From NCBI GenBank assembly GCA_002256145.1, contig NKIP01000002.1, positions 124,001 through 188,000 of the forward strand: DNA of 64,000 nt, in the 5' to 3' direction. The translations under genes and the position numbers were made by a program. The stretch comes from Comamonadaceae bacterium PBBC1 (GTDB lineage: Bacteria; Pseudomonadota; Gammaproteobacteria; Burkholderiales; Burkholderiaceae_C). Below the pieces are notes generated by a model. The model was not told the origin of the DNA. It made no database searches and saw nothing but the letters and a program-made list of their open reading frames with translations. Positions within the stretch are counted from its first letter, which is position 1; each line of letters starts with the position of its first letter. Positions 19,141 through 28,293 of this stretch are shown in pieces.

Positions 19141-19170
19141 AAAGGTGCCCACATGAGCACCTTTAAAAGC
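19141..19170 (+). terminator. Hairpin after the second ppc end, likely the original ppc terminator
   Basis: An 8-bp stem AAAGGTGC (19141-19148) with GCACCTTT (19157-19164) and an 8-base loop. There is only a short T tract, so the terminator call is moderate. It lies ten bases after the repeated ppc stop, which is where a ppc terminator would be expected before the island inserted. Confidence 0.5.
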
Positions 19171-19184
19171 ACTCTTAACAGCTC

Positions 19185-19493
19185 ATGACCCATCAAATCC
19201 TGTCCGAAACGGCCGCCAGCATTTCGGAGCTCAAGCGCAACCCCATGGGTACGGTTGCGGCTGGGGATGGCTTTCCAGTGGCCATCCTCAACCGCAATGA
19301 GCCGGGCTTTTATTGCGTGCCCGCCAAGCCCATGTGCATGCGACTTTGCGGGTTTTTTCCCATTTCAGCACAGGCCCTCACCGCCCATAATGTTTTTGAG
19401 GTTTGCCGCCAGGGCATGCCCGCTGTTGTTTTGAAAGCCTCGCATGTCCACGCTCAACGCCCTGCCCACGTTTCCTGCCGCCAAAGACTGTGA
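19185..19493 (+). pseudogene. Truncated Phd/StbD-type antitoxin
   Basis: The first 48 or so residues (MTHQILSETAASISELKRNP, then MGTVAAGDGFPVAILNRNEP and FYCVPAK) are a good match to the DNA-binding N-terminal half of Phd/YefM/StbD antitoxins, which repress their own promoter and neutralise a RelE/ParE toxin. After VPAK (about 19326) the expected dimer and toxin-binding half (usually starting with a YEAL helix) is replaced by unrelated sequence up to the stop. No toxin follows. It is therefore an antitoxin remnant, possibly able to bind DNA but not a toxin. It lies just outside the island, and its 3' end overlaps the start of the serine hydrolase gene. Confidence 0.65.
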
Positions 19494-20703
19494 CCCTGTC
19501 CAACTCGGCTGGATGCAAGGCTCGCCACCGCCCGCCGACAAAATCATCCGCTTTCAAGATGGCAGCGGCTACCGTTTTCCGCAACTGCGCTGGAGCTTTG
19601 CACATTACCGGCAGCTGGTGCCCACGGTCACGGTGTCCAAAGGGCTGACACCCTGCACGCCTTTGCCACAAGCCAGCCGCACATTACCCGAGATCCGCTA
19701 CACCCCGATGGGCGAGACCCGTGTTTGCAATTGGGCCGACATGATGGAGGCCACCTACACCGACGCGCTGCTGGTCATGCACCGGGGACAGGTGGTGTTC
19801 GAGCATTTCGGTGGGGTCATGACGCCCCCGCGTGAACACATCGCCATGTCGGTCAGCAAATCATTCATGGGTTTGTTGGCCGCGTGCCTGGTCGCCGATG
19901 GGCGGCTGGACGATGCGCAGCGGGTTGACCATTACATCCCCGAACTCGCGGGCAGCGGCTTTGGCGATGCCACCGTGCGGCAGGTCATGGACATGACCAC
20001 CGGCATCGACTACACCGAAAACTACGCCGACCCACAGGCCGAAATCTGGAACCACATGCGTGCAGGCGGCGTGATGCCCAGCCCACCGGGCTACAGCGGC
20101 CCGGGCAGCTTTTATGACTACCTCAAAACCGTGCGCAAACTCGGAGAGCATGGTGAATGCTTCACCTACCGCACGGCCAACACCGATGTGCTGGGCTGGA
20201 TCGTGCGCCGCGTGAGCGGTCAAAACACAGAGCAAATGCTGTCCGAGCGCATCTGGCAGCCCATGGGGGCCGAGCTGGACGCGTATTACACGGTGGACCC
20301 GAACGGCACCGCCTTTGCGGGTGGGGGCCTGAACACCGGCCTGCGCGACTTGGCGCGGTTTGGCGAACTGGTGCGCAACCATGGACGCGTCGGCCACCAA
20401 CAAGTCCTGCCAGCAGCCGCCGTGGCCGACACCTTTGCGGGAGCCGACCCGGCCCATTTTGCGGCCAATGGCCCACCCACGCTGGCGGGCTGGAGCTACC
20501 GCAACATGTGGTGGGTGTCGCACAACGCGCACGGTGCCATCATGGCGCGGGGCGTGCATGGGCAAAACATCTACATCGACCCCCAGGCCGAGATGGTGAT
20601 TGCACGCTACGCCTCGCACCCGGTGGCGGCCAACATCGCCAACGACCCGCACACCCTGCCCGCCTACCACGCCTTGGCGCTCGCCTTGCTGGCTGACCGA
20701 TAA
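19444..20703 (+). CDS. Serine hydrolase, beta-lactamase class C / 6-aminohexanoate-dimer hydrolase-like
   Basis: 419 residues. It belongs to the class C beta-lactamase/esterase/NylB superfamily of serine hydrolases. The SxxK motif is S136-V-S-K139 in AMSVSKSFMG, the YxN-type motif is Y-R-T in TYRTANTDVLGW, and the third motif region contains ARGVHGQNIYID near residue 365. No signal peptide is evident, which favours a cytosolic NylB-like amidase or esterase over a periplasmic beta-lactamase. The substrate is unknown. ATG 19444 lies inside the end of the antitoxin remnant; a weak ribosome site makes the start moderately certain. It is separated from argH by 54 bases in the same direction. Confidence 0.85.
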   Translation: MSTLNALPTFPAAKDCDPVQLGWMQGSPPPADKIIRFQDGSGYRFPQLRWSFAHYRQLVPTVTVSKGLTPCTPLPQASRTLPEIRYTPMGETRVCNWADMMEATYTDALLVMHRGQVVFEHFGGVMTPPREHIAMSVSKSFMGLLAACLVADGRLDDAQRVDHYIPELAGSGFGDATVRQVMDMTTGIDYTENYADPQAEIWNHMRAGGVMPSPPGYSGPGSFYDYLKTVRKLGEHGECFTYRTANTDVLGWIVRRVSGQNTEQMLSERIWQPMGAELDAYYTVDPNGTAFAGGGLNTGLRDLARFGELVRNHGRVGHQQVLPAAAVADTFAGADPAHFAANGPPTLAGWSYRNMWWVSHNAHGAIMARGVHGQNIYIDPQAEMVIARYASHPVAANIANDPHTLPAYHALALALLADR

Positions 20704-20757
20704 GGGCTGAGGGCTGGAAAGCCCAGGCGGATCGAAGCCCGATAAAATTGCGGGCTT

Positions 20758-22206
<1,449 letters not shown>

Positions 22207-22234
22207 GGCGGTGTAGCCCATCCAAGCCATCAAT

Positions 22235-22534
22235 TCAGATCAAGAAATTGCGGCTTTGGACATCACGCGCGTGATGAAGAACACGAACGACCGTGATGCC
22301 GCAGTCACTTGGGCAGTAGTACAAGTTGTAAGAGCTTGAGGTGGGCCAACACCGAATGCCTTCAGCAAGTTCCGGCCTCGCACGCCCCATCAAAGGCTGA
22401 AGGGCGAGCGTTTGAGCTTCCTGTTGAATGACATCCAATACATGGTCTGCCGCTTCAAAGCTTTGTTCAGCAATGAAGGTCCATGCTTCCAGCAAATCCG
22501 TCTCTGCGCTTTGCGCAAACGATACCGTGGACAT
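22235..22534 (-). CDS. parE: ParE-family type II toxin (RelE/ParE superfamily)
   Basis: 99 residues with the RelE/ParE plasmid-stabilisation fold: VSFAQSAETDLLEAWTFIAE at the start, central LQPLMGRARPEL, and the C-terminal beta sheet SYNLYYC and ITVVRVLHHARD. The R/H-rich end matches ParE toxins, which poison DNA gyrase in characterised cases (target here inferred). The ATG overlaps the stop of the upstream ParD gene as ATGA, the usual antitoxin-first operon. The 3' end converges on argH. Such pairs can stabilise chromosomal segments or act in stress; the proximity to an orphan antitoxin and an island suggests a region prone to acquiring addiction modules. Confidence 0.88.
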   Translation of the reverse strand: MSTVSFAQSAETDLLEAWTFIAEQSFEAADHVLDVIQQEAQTLALQPLMGRARPELAEGIRCWPTSSSYNLYYCPSDCGITVVRVLHHARDVQSRNFLI

Positions 22535-22797
22535 CAGGGCATCTTTTGAGCGGCACGGCCTCGCGCCTTGATGGTGGCCATGTCCATCGGCTTGACGCGT
22601 CCTGCTTTGACGTCCTCCATGCCACGCTCAATGTCAGACTTGAGGGCCACCAGACTGGACTGCTGAACAGACTGATACGCCTCAAAGAGTCTGAGCGCCT
22701 CTCGAATGACTTCGCTGGCGGAACCATACATGCCAGAAGCAACATGCTGGCGAACCCGGGCCTCGAGCTCCATGGGCAAAGATACATTGAGCGCCAT
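22534..22797 (-). CDS. parD: ParD-family antitoxin
   Basis: 87 residues from ATG 22797. The N-terminal ribbon-helix-helix MALNVSLPMELEARVRQHVA and YGSASEVIREALRLFE binds DNA and should autoregulate the operon; the charged C-terminal segment (DIERGMEDVKAGRVKPMDMA) is the toxin-binding part. The frame extends upstream to 22845, but the start at 22797 begins the conserved ribbon-helix-helix and follows a GGGGAAG stretch at the right spacing. The stop overlaps parE by one base. The promoter and operator must lie in the 60 bases between this start and the SRAP gene end at 22858. Confidence 0.88.
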   Translation of the reverse strand: MALNVSLPMELEARVRQHVASGMYGSASEVIREALRLFEAYQSVQQSSLVALKSDIERGMEDVKAGRVKPMDMATIKARGRAAQKMP

Positions 22798-22857
22798 TTG
22801 CTTCCCCTTTGATGCCAAAGATTGCCATATTACGGCATTTGCCAACAGCGCAACGGG

Positions 22858-23580
22858 TCAGCGTTTCTGCACCGGATTGGCCAACAGCAAGTGGGCCGGG
22901 TAGGCCCGCATGAACTCGCGGGCTTTGTCGATGGGGGCGTTGAGCCACGCGCCATACGCGCCTTCGTTCAAGATGGCGGGCATGCGTTTTTCGTTGCCGT
23001 TTTGACCGTAGCGGTTCATCAGGGCGTGGCTGTTGGCGTTCACCGTGAGCAGGGTGAAGCTGACGATCTCTTCTTGGCCTTGTGTCCAGCGCTCCCACAA
23101 ACCGGCCACCCCCATGGGTTGTCCGTCCACGCGGGCGATGCGGGTGGGCACGGCTTTGCGGCTGCGCCAGTCGTCTTCCAAAAATGCCTGCATGGGGATG
23201 ATGCAGCGCTGGCCTTTGAGCCAGGTTTCACGGGTGGCCGTGGCGGTGCTCATGGTTTCATAACGGGTCACGGCCAATTTGGTGGACCGCAGTTTGGCGT
23301 CTGACGCCGATTTGACCCAGGTGGGCACCAGACCGAATTGGCCTTGGGCCAGTTCCATCACCAAGGGGCTGGCGGGGGCTGGCGGGGGGGTGACTTCGGT
23401 TTCAGGGGTGGTTTCAGAGACAGAGGCCAAGGTTTGCTCTGCCGCCACAAACGCTTTGCGGATGAAAAAACCCGGCTGGCGCGGCCAGACTTCTTTGCCC
23501 AGCAGGGCTTGGGGCGGGGCGATGCCAAAGGCCTCGGCGTACAGGTCAGGGCTTTTCAGACATTCGTATTGGGTGCTCAT
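22858..23580 (-). CDS. SRAP-family protein (YedK/HMCES-like) with altered active site
   Basis: 240 residues. SRAP proteins normally form a covalent DNA-protein crosslink with abasic sites through Cys2, aided by Asn, Glu and His (N75, E105, H160 in YedK). Family features are visible: VWPRQPGFFIR, FGLVPTWVK, RYETMSTATA, QRCIIPMQAFLEDDW, AGLWERW, and KRMPAIL. However residue 2 is Ser (MSTQYEC), V104 stands at the Asn position, and E197 stands at the His position; only the Glu (E135) is kept. The nearest Cys is C7. It may use another chemistry or only bind DNA. ATG 23580 is the only sensible start; no Cys2-bearing alternative is seen. Confidence 0.8.
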   Translation of the reverse strand: MSTQYECLKSPDLYAEAFGIAPPQALLGKEVWPRQPGFFIRKAFVAAEQTLASVSETTPETEVTPPPAPASPLVMELAQGQFGLVPTWVKSASDAKLRSTKLAVTRYETMSTATATRETWLKGQRCIIPMQAFLEDDWRSRKAVPTRIARVDGQPMGVAGLWERWTQGQEEIVSFTLLTVNANSHALMNRYGQNGNEKRMPAILNEGAYGAWLNAPIDKAREFMRAYPAHLLLANPVQKR

Positions 23581-23702
23581 GCGGTCGATGCTAACCGACA
23601 GGTGTGGGCCAGTCAGCTCTTGTCGGACCTGAAGGTGCCGACCTACAAATCCGGACCACCGACCTGATACGCTCAGCGCTCGATAACAAGACTTGCTGGC
23701 CC

Positions 23703-24233
23703 ATGCTGATCCGCTTCAACAAACCTTATGGCGTACTCAGCCAGTTCACCCCCGAGGGGCGCTGGCAGGGGCTCAAGGACCACATCGACCTGCCGGGCGT
23801 GTATGTGGCCGGGCGCCTGGACGCCGACAGCGAGGGATTGCTGCTGCTCACCGACGATGGGAAGGAACAGGCCCGCATTGCCGACCCGCGTTTCAAGATG
23901 GAAAAAACCTATCTGGTGCAGGTGGAGGGCGTGGTGAGCGACCAAGCACTGACCGCCTTGGCCCGGGGCGTGACGCTGAATGACGGCCCCACCCTGCCCG
24001 CCCGCACCCGCGCTGTGGAGCCGCCTGCCGACTTATGGCCGCGCAACCCGCCCATCCGCGAGCGGCAAAGCATTCCCACCTCGTGGCTGGAGTTGTGCAT
24101 TCGCGAGGGCCGCAACCGCCAAGTGCGGCGCATGACCGCGGCGGTGGGCTTGCCCACGCTGCGCCTGATCCGCACCGCCGTCGGGCCCTACAACCTGGAT
24201 GGCCTACCCACGGGAACCTGGCAACAAGTCTGA
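23703..24233 (+). CDS. rluE: rRNA pseudouridine synthase, RluE/RsuA family
   Basis: 176 residues. The catalytic motif [18 protein letters not shown], with Asp nucleophile near residue 37, and the closing [23 protein letters not shown] are characteristic of the RsuA/RluB/E/F family. There is no N-terminal S4 domain, which together with the short length points to RluE (23S rRNA U2457) rather than RsuA or RluB. ATG 23703 was chosen because the protein begins [16 protein letters not shown], the standard first strand; the upstream in-frame extension to 23604 is not family-like. It is divergent from the SRAP gene with a 122-base gap. Confidence 0.9.
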   Translation: MLIRFNKPYGVLSQFTPEGRWQGLKDHIDLPGVYVAGRLDADSEGLLLLTDDGKEQARIADPRFKMEKTYLVQVEGVVSDQALTALARGVTLNDGPTLPARTRAVEPPADLWPRNPPIRERQSIPTSWLELCIREGRNRQVRRMTAAVGLPTLRLIRTAVGPYNLDGLPTGTWQQV

Positions 24234-24322
24234 GCCCGGCACAGTGGCTTGCGCCAACGCAACACAGGTGGACCGCGTCTTCCTGCACAATCGCGCATCT
24301 TTCAACCCTCAAGGGAAATCTC

Positions 24323-24961
24323 ATGTCTGAACTGCTGAACAAACTCGAATGGCGCTATGCCTGCAAAAAAATGGACCCCACCCAGTCCGTGCCCCAAGAC
24401 AAAGTCGACCGCATCGTCGAAGCCGCCCGTCTGGCCCCCACGTCCAGCGGTCTGCAGCCCTTCGAAATCATCGTGGTGACCAACGCTGCCGTGCGCGAGC
24501 AGATCAAGCCCAAGGCCTGGGGCCAGGCCCAGATCACCGATGGCTCGCACCTCTTGGTGTTTGCCGCTTGGGACAACTACACGGCCGATCGCATCAACAT
24601 GATGTTTGACCTGACCAACGCACAACGCGGCGGCACCAACGAAGGCTGGGAAAACTACCGCCAGATGTTGCTCAAGAACTACCCCGCCCGCACACCCGAG
24701 GTGAACTTCGAGCACGCCGCACGTCAGGCCTACATCGGCTTGGGCGCTTCTTTGATCGCTGCGGCTTTCGAAGAAGTGGACGCCACGCCCATGGAAGGTT
24801 TTGACCCCAAAGCTGTGGACGAGATTCTGGGCTTGGCCGCACGCGGTCTGCGCAGCGTGGTGATCGTGCCCCTGGGCTACCGCGCCGCCGAAGGCGACTG
24901 GTTGGCGAACCTGAAAAAAGTGCGTCGCCCCACTGCCCAGTTTGTGACCGAAGTCAAATAA
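24323..24961 (+). CDS. NAD(P)H-dependent oxidoreductase, nitroreductase family
   Basis: 212 residues. Nitroreductase fold flavoproteins bind FMN as dimers and reduce nitro groups, quinones or flavins. Signals are KLEWRYACKKMDPTQSVPQD (N-terminal FMN-phosphate region), RLAPTSSGLQPFEIIVV, SHLLVFAAWDNY, GLGASLIAAAFEEVDATPMEGFD and GLRSVVIVPLGY. It resembles the NfsB/DrgA branch. The ATG at 24323 has AAGGGA about 8 bases upstream. A 12-bp hairpin terminator follows at 25000-25028. The physiological substrate is not predictable. Confidence 0.9.
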   Translation: MSELLNKLEWRYACKKMDPTQSVPQDKVDRIVEAARLAPTSSGLQPFEIIVVTNAAVREQIKPKAWGQAQITDGSHLLVFAAWDNYTADRINMMFDLTNAQRGGTNEGWENYRQMLLKNYPARTPEVNFEHAARQAYIGLGASLIAAAFEEVDATPMEGFDPKAVDEILGLAARGLRSVVIVPLGYRAAEGDWLANLKKVRRPTAQFVTEVK

Positions 24962-24999
24962 GGGCCGCGCCCGCTGCAAGCGGGGCCGCTTGATACCGC

Positions 25000-25034
25000 C
25001 ACAAAGCCGCAGATTCTGCGGCTTTGTGCTTTAA
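25000..25034 (+). terminator. Intrinsic terminator after the nitroreductase gene
   Basis: A perfect 12-bp stem CACAAAGCCGCA (25000-25011) with its complement at 25017-25028 and a 5-base loop, about 40 bases after the nitroreductase stop. The following CTTTAAC gives only a modest T tract. Confidence 0.7.
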
Positions 25035-25078
25035 CATCAAGGGCTTCCCAAACCGGGATGTCTATCCAAGGAACCAAC

Positions 25079-25219
25079 ATGGCCAAAGGCGAACAACGCA
25101 GCAACAAAATGGCCAAGAAGCCAAAGAAAGACACGTCGCCCCCCAAGACGTTCACCTCCGACCGGCCTATGGCCCCGTCCACCTTTGTGGCGCCTCGCGG
25201 CAAAGTCAAAGACAAGTGA
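25079..25219 (+). CDS. Small basic protein, 46 residues
   Basis: Starts at ATG 25079 with AAGGAAC about 7 bases upstream, a good ribosome site. The product begins MAKGEQRSNKMAKKPKKD and ends TFVAPRGKVKDK. It is strongly basic (Lys/Arg), has no hydrophobic segment and probably binds nucleic acid or ribosomes, or is simply disordered. Short proteins with a KKPKKD core next to pseudouridine synthase genes are familiar from Burkholderiales genomes (recollection, not checked). It lies between a terminator and an RluA-like gene 40 bases downstream, so it may be co-transcribed with it. Confidence 0.7.
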   Translation: MAKGEQRSNKMAKKPKKDTSPPKTFTSDRPMAPSTFVAPRGKVKDK

Positions 25220-25259
25220 TTTTTTTGGCCAAGCGCCCTGCTCGCTTGGCCCGCCCTGC

Positions 25260-25946
25260 ATGATCCCGATCCACGAAGACGAGCACCTGCTGGTGCTGGA
25301 AAAACCCAGCGGCTTGTTGTCGGTGCCCGGTCGCGGCCCGGAAAAGCAAGATTGCCTGTCCAAACGGGTGCAGGACCGCTACCCCGAAGCCCTGATCGTT
25401 CACCGCTTGGACCAAGACACCTCGGGCCTGCTGCTCATGGCCCGGGGCATCGAAGCCCAGCGCCGCTTGAGCAAGCTGTTTGAAACACGCCAGGTCAAAA
25501 AACGCTACGTGGCGGTGGTAGCGGGCCAGCCTGCGCAAACCCAAGCGGCCGAGCTGCCTGACGAAGAGGGTTGGCGCACGATCGACGGCCCCATCCTGCT
25601 GGACTGGGAGCGCCGCCCGCTGCACATCATCCACCCCGATGGCAAAGCCAGCCGCAGCCGCTGGCGTGCCCTGCAAACCAGTGACAGCGCCAGCCTGATC
25701 GAGCTCGAACCCGTCACGGGCCGCACGCACCAGCTGCGCGTGCACATGCAAAGCATTGGCCACCCGATGCTGGGCGACTCGCTGTATGCGCCGCCCGACA
25801 TCAAAGCCCTCAGCCCCCGCTTGCTGTTGCATGCGCAAGAGCTGGCCTTTGTGCACCCCTTCACTGAACACGCTTTGGCATTCAAGGCCCCGGTCGATTG
25901 GTCTGCCCTATCGCCCTACTTGACCGTTCAACACCCCCAACCCTGA
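25260..25946 (+). CDS. rluA: RluA-family pseudouridine synthase
   Basis: 228 residues. The catalytic core is LIVHRLDQDTSGLLLMARG with Asp near residue 48, followed by KRYVAVV, the arginine loop GRTHQLRVHMQSIGHPMLGDSLY and a C-terminal LHAQELAFVHPF. There is no S4 domain, the layout of RluA (23S rRNA U746 and tRNA U32) or TruC; RluA is favoured by the length and the DQDTSG form. ATG 25260 begins IPIHEDEHLLVLEKPSG, the normal first strand. It ends three bases before the convergent DMT transporter gene. Confidence 0.86.
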   Translation: MIPIHEDEHLLVLEKPSGLLSVPGRGPEKQDCLSKRVQDRYPEALIVHRLDQDTSGLLLMARGIEAQRRLSKLFETRQVKKRYVAVVAGQPAQTQAAELPDEEGWRTIDGPILLDWERRPLHIIHPDGKASRSRWRALQTSDSASLIELEPVTGRTHQLRVHMQSIGHPMLGDSLYAPPDIKALSPRLLLHAQELAFVHPFTEHALAFKAPVDWSALSPYLTVQHPQP

Positions 25947-25949
25947 GCG

Positions 25950-26840
25950 TCAGGCCTGGGCTGCGCCCTTGATGCGGCCCGCCACCACACCACACAGCAC
26001 CACCAGGCCCATGCCCGTGAAGGCCAGCGCGTCGGGGATGTGGTCAAACAGCCACCAGCCCATCACCGTCGAAAAGGCCACCCCGGTGTAGAGAAATGGC
26101 GAGACCACCGATGCCGGGGCTTTGGAAAAGGCCACGATCAACAGGTATTGCCCCAGCGTGGCGGCCAGGCCCACCAAGAGCAGCAGCGCCCATTCGTGCA
26201 GGGTTTGCGGCGTGACCCAGGCGTTGAACACCAGCAGCGTGCTCACCGCCCAGCCCACCCACCCTGTGTACAGCTGCATCACGGCCGGGTCTTCGGTGCG
26301 CGTCATGTGGCTGGTCACGGCCTGAAACACGGCGTAAGTCACCACCACCGTGAGCGCCATCCAGCCGACCGAGCTGTCGACCTGCCCACCCGGACGGATG
26401 ACCAACAATGCCCCGATCAGCCCGCCCACCACCATGAGCCAGCGCAGCGGCGAGACTTGTTCTTTCATGACAAAGCGGGCCAGCGCCGTGAGCACCAAGG
26501 GCGTGAGCATGACGGTGGCGGTGAACTCGGCCACCGGCATGCGCTGCAGGCAATAAAAAGCCAACAAGCTGCACGACACCATGAGCAAGCCGCGCAGCAA
26601 CTGCCAGCGCAGGCTGTGTGTGCGCCACATGGCACGCCCACGCAATGGGGCCAGCACCAGCGCGGTGCCCACGGCCTGCACCGCGTAACGGAACCACAGC
26701 ACCATCACGGGCGTGACGCTGAGCATGACCCATTTGCTGGTGGCGTCGCTGAAGCTCAGGCTGGCCATGGCTGCCACAGCCAAAGCAATGCCCACACCCC
26801 TTCGCGCGGGATCATGAAACTCAAAAGGGGAAGTGGACAT
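25950..26840 (-). CDS. DMT-superfamily (EamA) transporter
   Basis: A 296-residue integral inner-membrane protein with about ten transmembrane helices in two homologous halves, the EamA arrangement. The first EamA unit covers about residues 12-140 (including LLRGLLMVSCSLLAFYCLQRMPVAEFTA) and the second about 150-285 (VVTYAVFQAVTSHM, QYLLIVAFSKAPASVVSPFL). These carriers export or import small metabolites; the substrate is unknown. ATG 26840 was chosen over a TTG at 26849. It stands alone: convergent with the RluA-like gene and divergent from the TPR gene at 27031. Confidence 0.86.
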   Translation of the reverse strand: MSTSPFEFHDPARRGVGIALAVAAMASLSFSDATSKWVMLSVTPVMVLWFRYAVQAVGTALVLAPLRGRAMWRTHSLRWQLLRGLLMVSCSLLAFYCLQRMPVAEFTATVMLTPLVLTALARFVMKEQVSPLRWLMVVGGLIGALLVIRPGGQVDSSVGWMALTVVVTYAVFQAVTSHMTRTEDPAVMQLYTGWVGWAVSTLLVFNAWVTPQTLHEWALLLLVGLAATLGQYLLIVAFSKAPASVVSPFLYTGVAFSTVMGWWLFDHIPDALAFTGMGLVVLCGVVAGRIKGAAQA

Positions 26841-27030
26841 GGATTTCAAACGACTTCGTGTTGAAGAACTATTTTTTCATGCGGCTTTCAAGGGAGATGT
26901 CACGCATTCACGGTGACCCCATCCATCACCACACCCAATCCAGTCACATTCCGGTGCGAATTCTGACCAAGACATCCATCCTCAATCGATCAACCGATAA
27001 AATAGATAAGTTCGAACTATTTAGCAGGCC

Positions 27031-28293
27031 ATGTCGTTTTTTGAATCTCTGCGGTGGCAAGCTGCACCCAAGTCTTTTTTCCAACAGATGTCCTTGGGGT
27101 GGACCATTGCAATGGTCGCTGCCCTGTGCAGCACGGTGATGGCTCAATCCACCCCAAACGCCCAAGAATCCATCAAAAAAGCCTTGCAATCGGGACAACT
27201 TGATTTAGCTGCAAAAATCGTACAGCAAGAGCGCGAACGCAATCCCAAAGATGTCCAGATGCGTTTCATGGAAGGAGTGATTCAGGCCCAACAAGGACAA
27301 ACTGACAAGGCCATCGACACCTTCAAAAACATCACCCAATCACACCCTGAATTGTCTGAGGCCTACAACAACTTGGGCGTGCTTTACGCATCCAAAGGGC
27401 GACTCGAAGAGTCTCGCAGCTACCTCGAAAAAGCCCTTCAGACCCATCCCAGTTATGCAGCGGCTCACCGCAATCTGTCTGACGTTCACAGCCAACTGGC
27501 CAAGCAAAGCTACGCCAAAGCCTTGCAAGTGGATCCCAAAGTCAAAGACAGCCCTCCTCAATTGACCTTGCTGGGCAGCATCGGGCCTGAAAAACGCAGC
27601 CAGCCGACATCCACCACCACGGCCGTCAAAAATCCCGCCACGACCCATGTGGCAGCACCCTCCACCCCTGCCTCAACATCTGCAGTTTCTGTTGCATCAA
27701 CAACACCTCCAACACCAACAACTGCGTCCGCAGTGCCTGCGGCACCTGCACCCTCTAAAATTCAGCCCCCTGTGACGGCACCGGTGGTCAGCGGCAGCGC
27801 AGCCCCCACCGCTAAACCGGCAGCTCAGACTTCGTCCAACCTGGCGCAAGCCAGTGCAAGCACATCCGTCGAGAAAAAACCCCTTGCACCAGAAGCTGCC
27901 CTGCCCAAGGCTCAAGTCCCAGCGGTCAACAAAGCTGTCCCAGCTGTCAACAAAACGGAGGAAGCGGCCATTCAAAGTGCGATTGCAGTTTGGGCCAAAG
28001 CCTGGAGTCAAAAAGACATGCCGCGTTATTTGTCAGCCTATGCTGACAATTTTGTACCCGCGGAAAAAATGTCGCGCCCCAAGTGGGAAAGCGACCGTCG
28101 CCTGCGCATTGTTTCCAAAAAATCAATTTCTGTGGAAATCACCCAAGTGCATATCGCCCTTGAAGGTCAAAAGGCCACCGTCCGCTTTCAGCAAATTTAC
28201 GAATCGGACAACTTCAAGGGCAACAGTCGCAAAACCCTGGAAATGCACAAACAAGGGCAACGTTGGCTCATCGTGCGTGAGACTGTGAATTGA
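27031..28293 (+). CDS. Exported TPR protein with Cds6/NTF2-like C-terminal domain
   Basis: 420 residues. The N-terminus carries a signal peptide ending near TVMA-QS (about residue 38). TPR repeats follow (residues 45-160: LDLAAKIVQQERERNPKDVQ, SEAYNNLGVLYASKGRLEES and related units), then a long Pro/Ala/Thr/Ser-rich linker (about 185-310), then an NTF2-like domain (residues 311-420: AIQSAIAVWAKAWSQKDMPRYL, YADNF, VRFQQIYESDNF). This C-terminal type is found attached to or beside L,D-transpeptidases of the Cds6 group, and an L,D-transpeptidase gene overlaps its stop. A periplasmic scaffold for cell-wall crosslinking is a reasonable inference. Confidence 0.8.
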   Translation: MSFFESLRWQAAPKSFFQQMSLGWTIAMVAALCSTVMAQSTPNAQESIKKALQSGQLDLAAKIVQQERERNPKDVQMRFMEGVIQAQQGQTDKAIDTFKNITQSHPELSEAYNNLGVLYASKGRLEESRSYLEKALQTHPSYAAAHRNLSDVHSQLAKQSYAKALQVDPKVKDSPPQLTLLGSIGPEKRSQPTSTTTAVKNPATTHVAAPSTPASTSAVSVASTTPPTPTTASAVPAAPAPSKIQPPVTAPVVSGSAAPTAKPAAQTSSNLAQASASTSVEKKPLAPEAALPKAQVPAVNKAVPAVNKTEEAAIQSAIAVWAKAWSQKDMPRYLSAYADNFVPAEKMSRPKWESDRRLRIVSKKSISVEITQVHIALEGQKATVRFQQIYESDNFKGNSRKTLEMHKQGQRWLIVRETVN

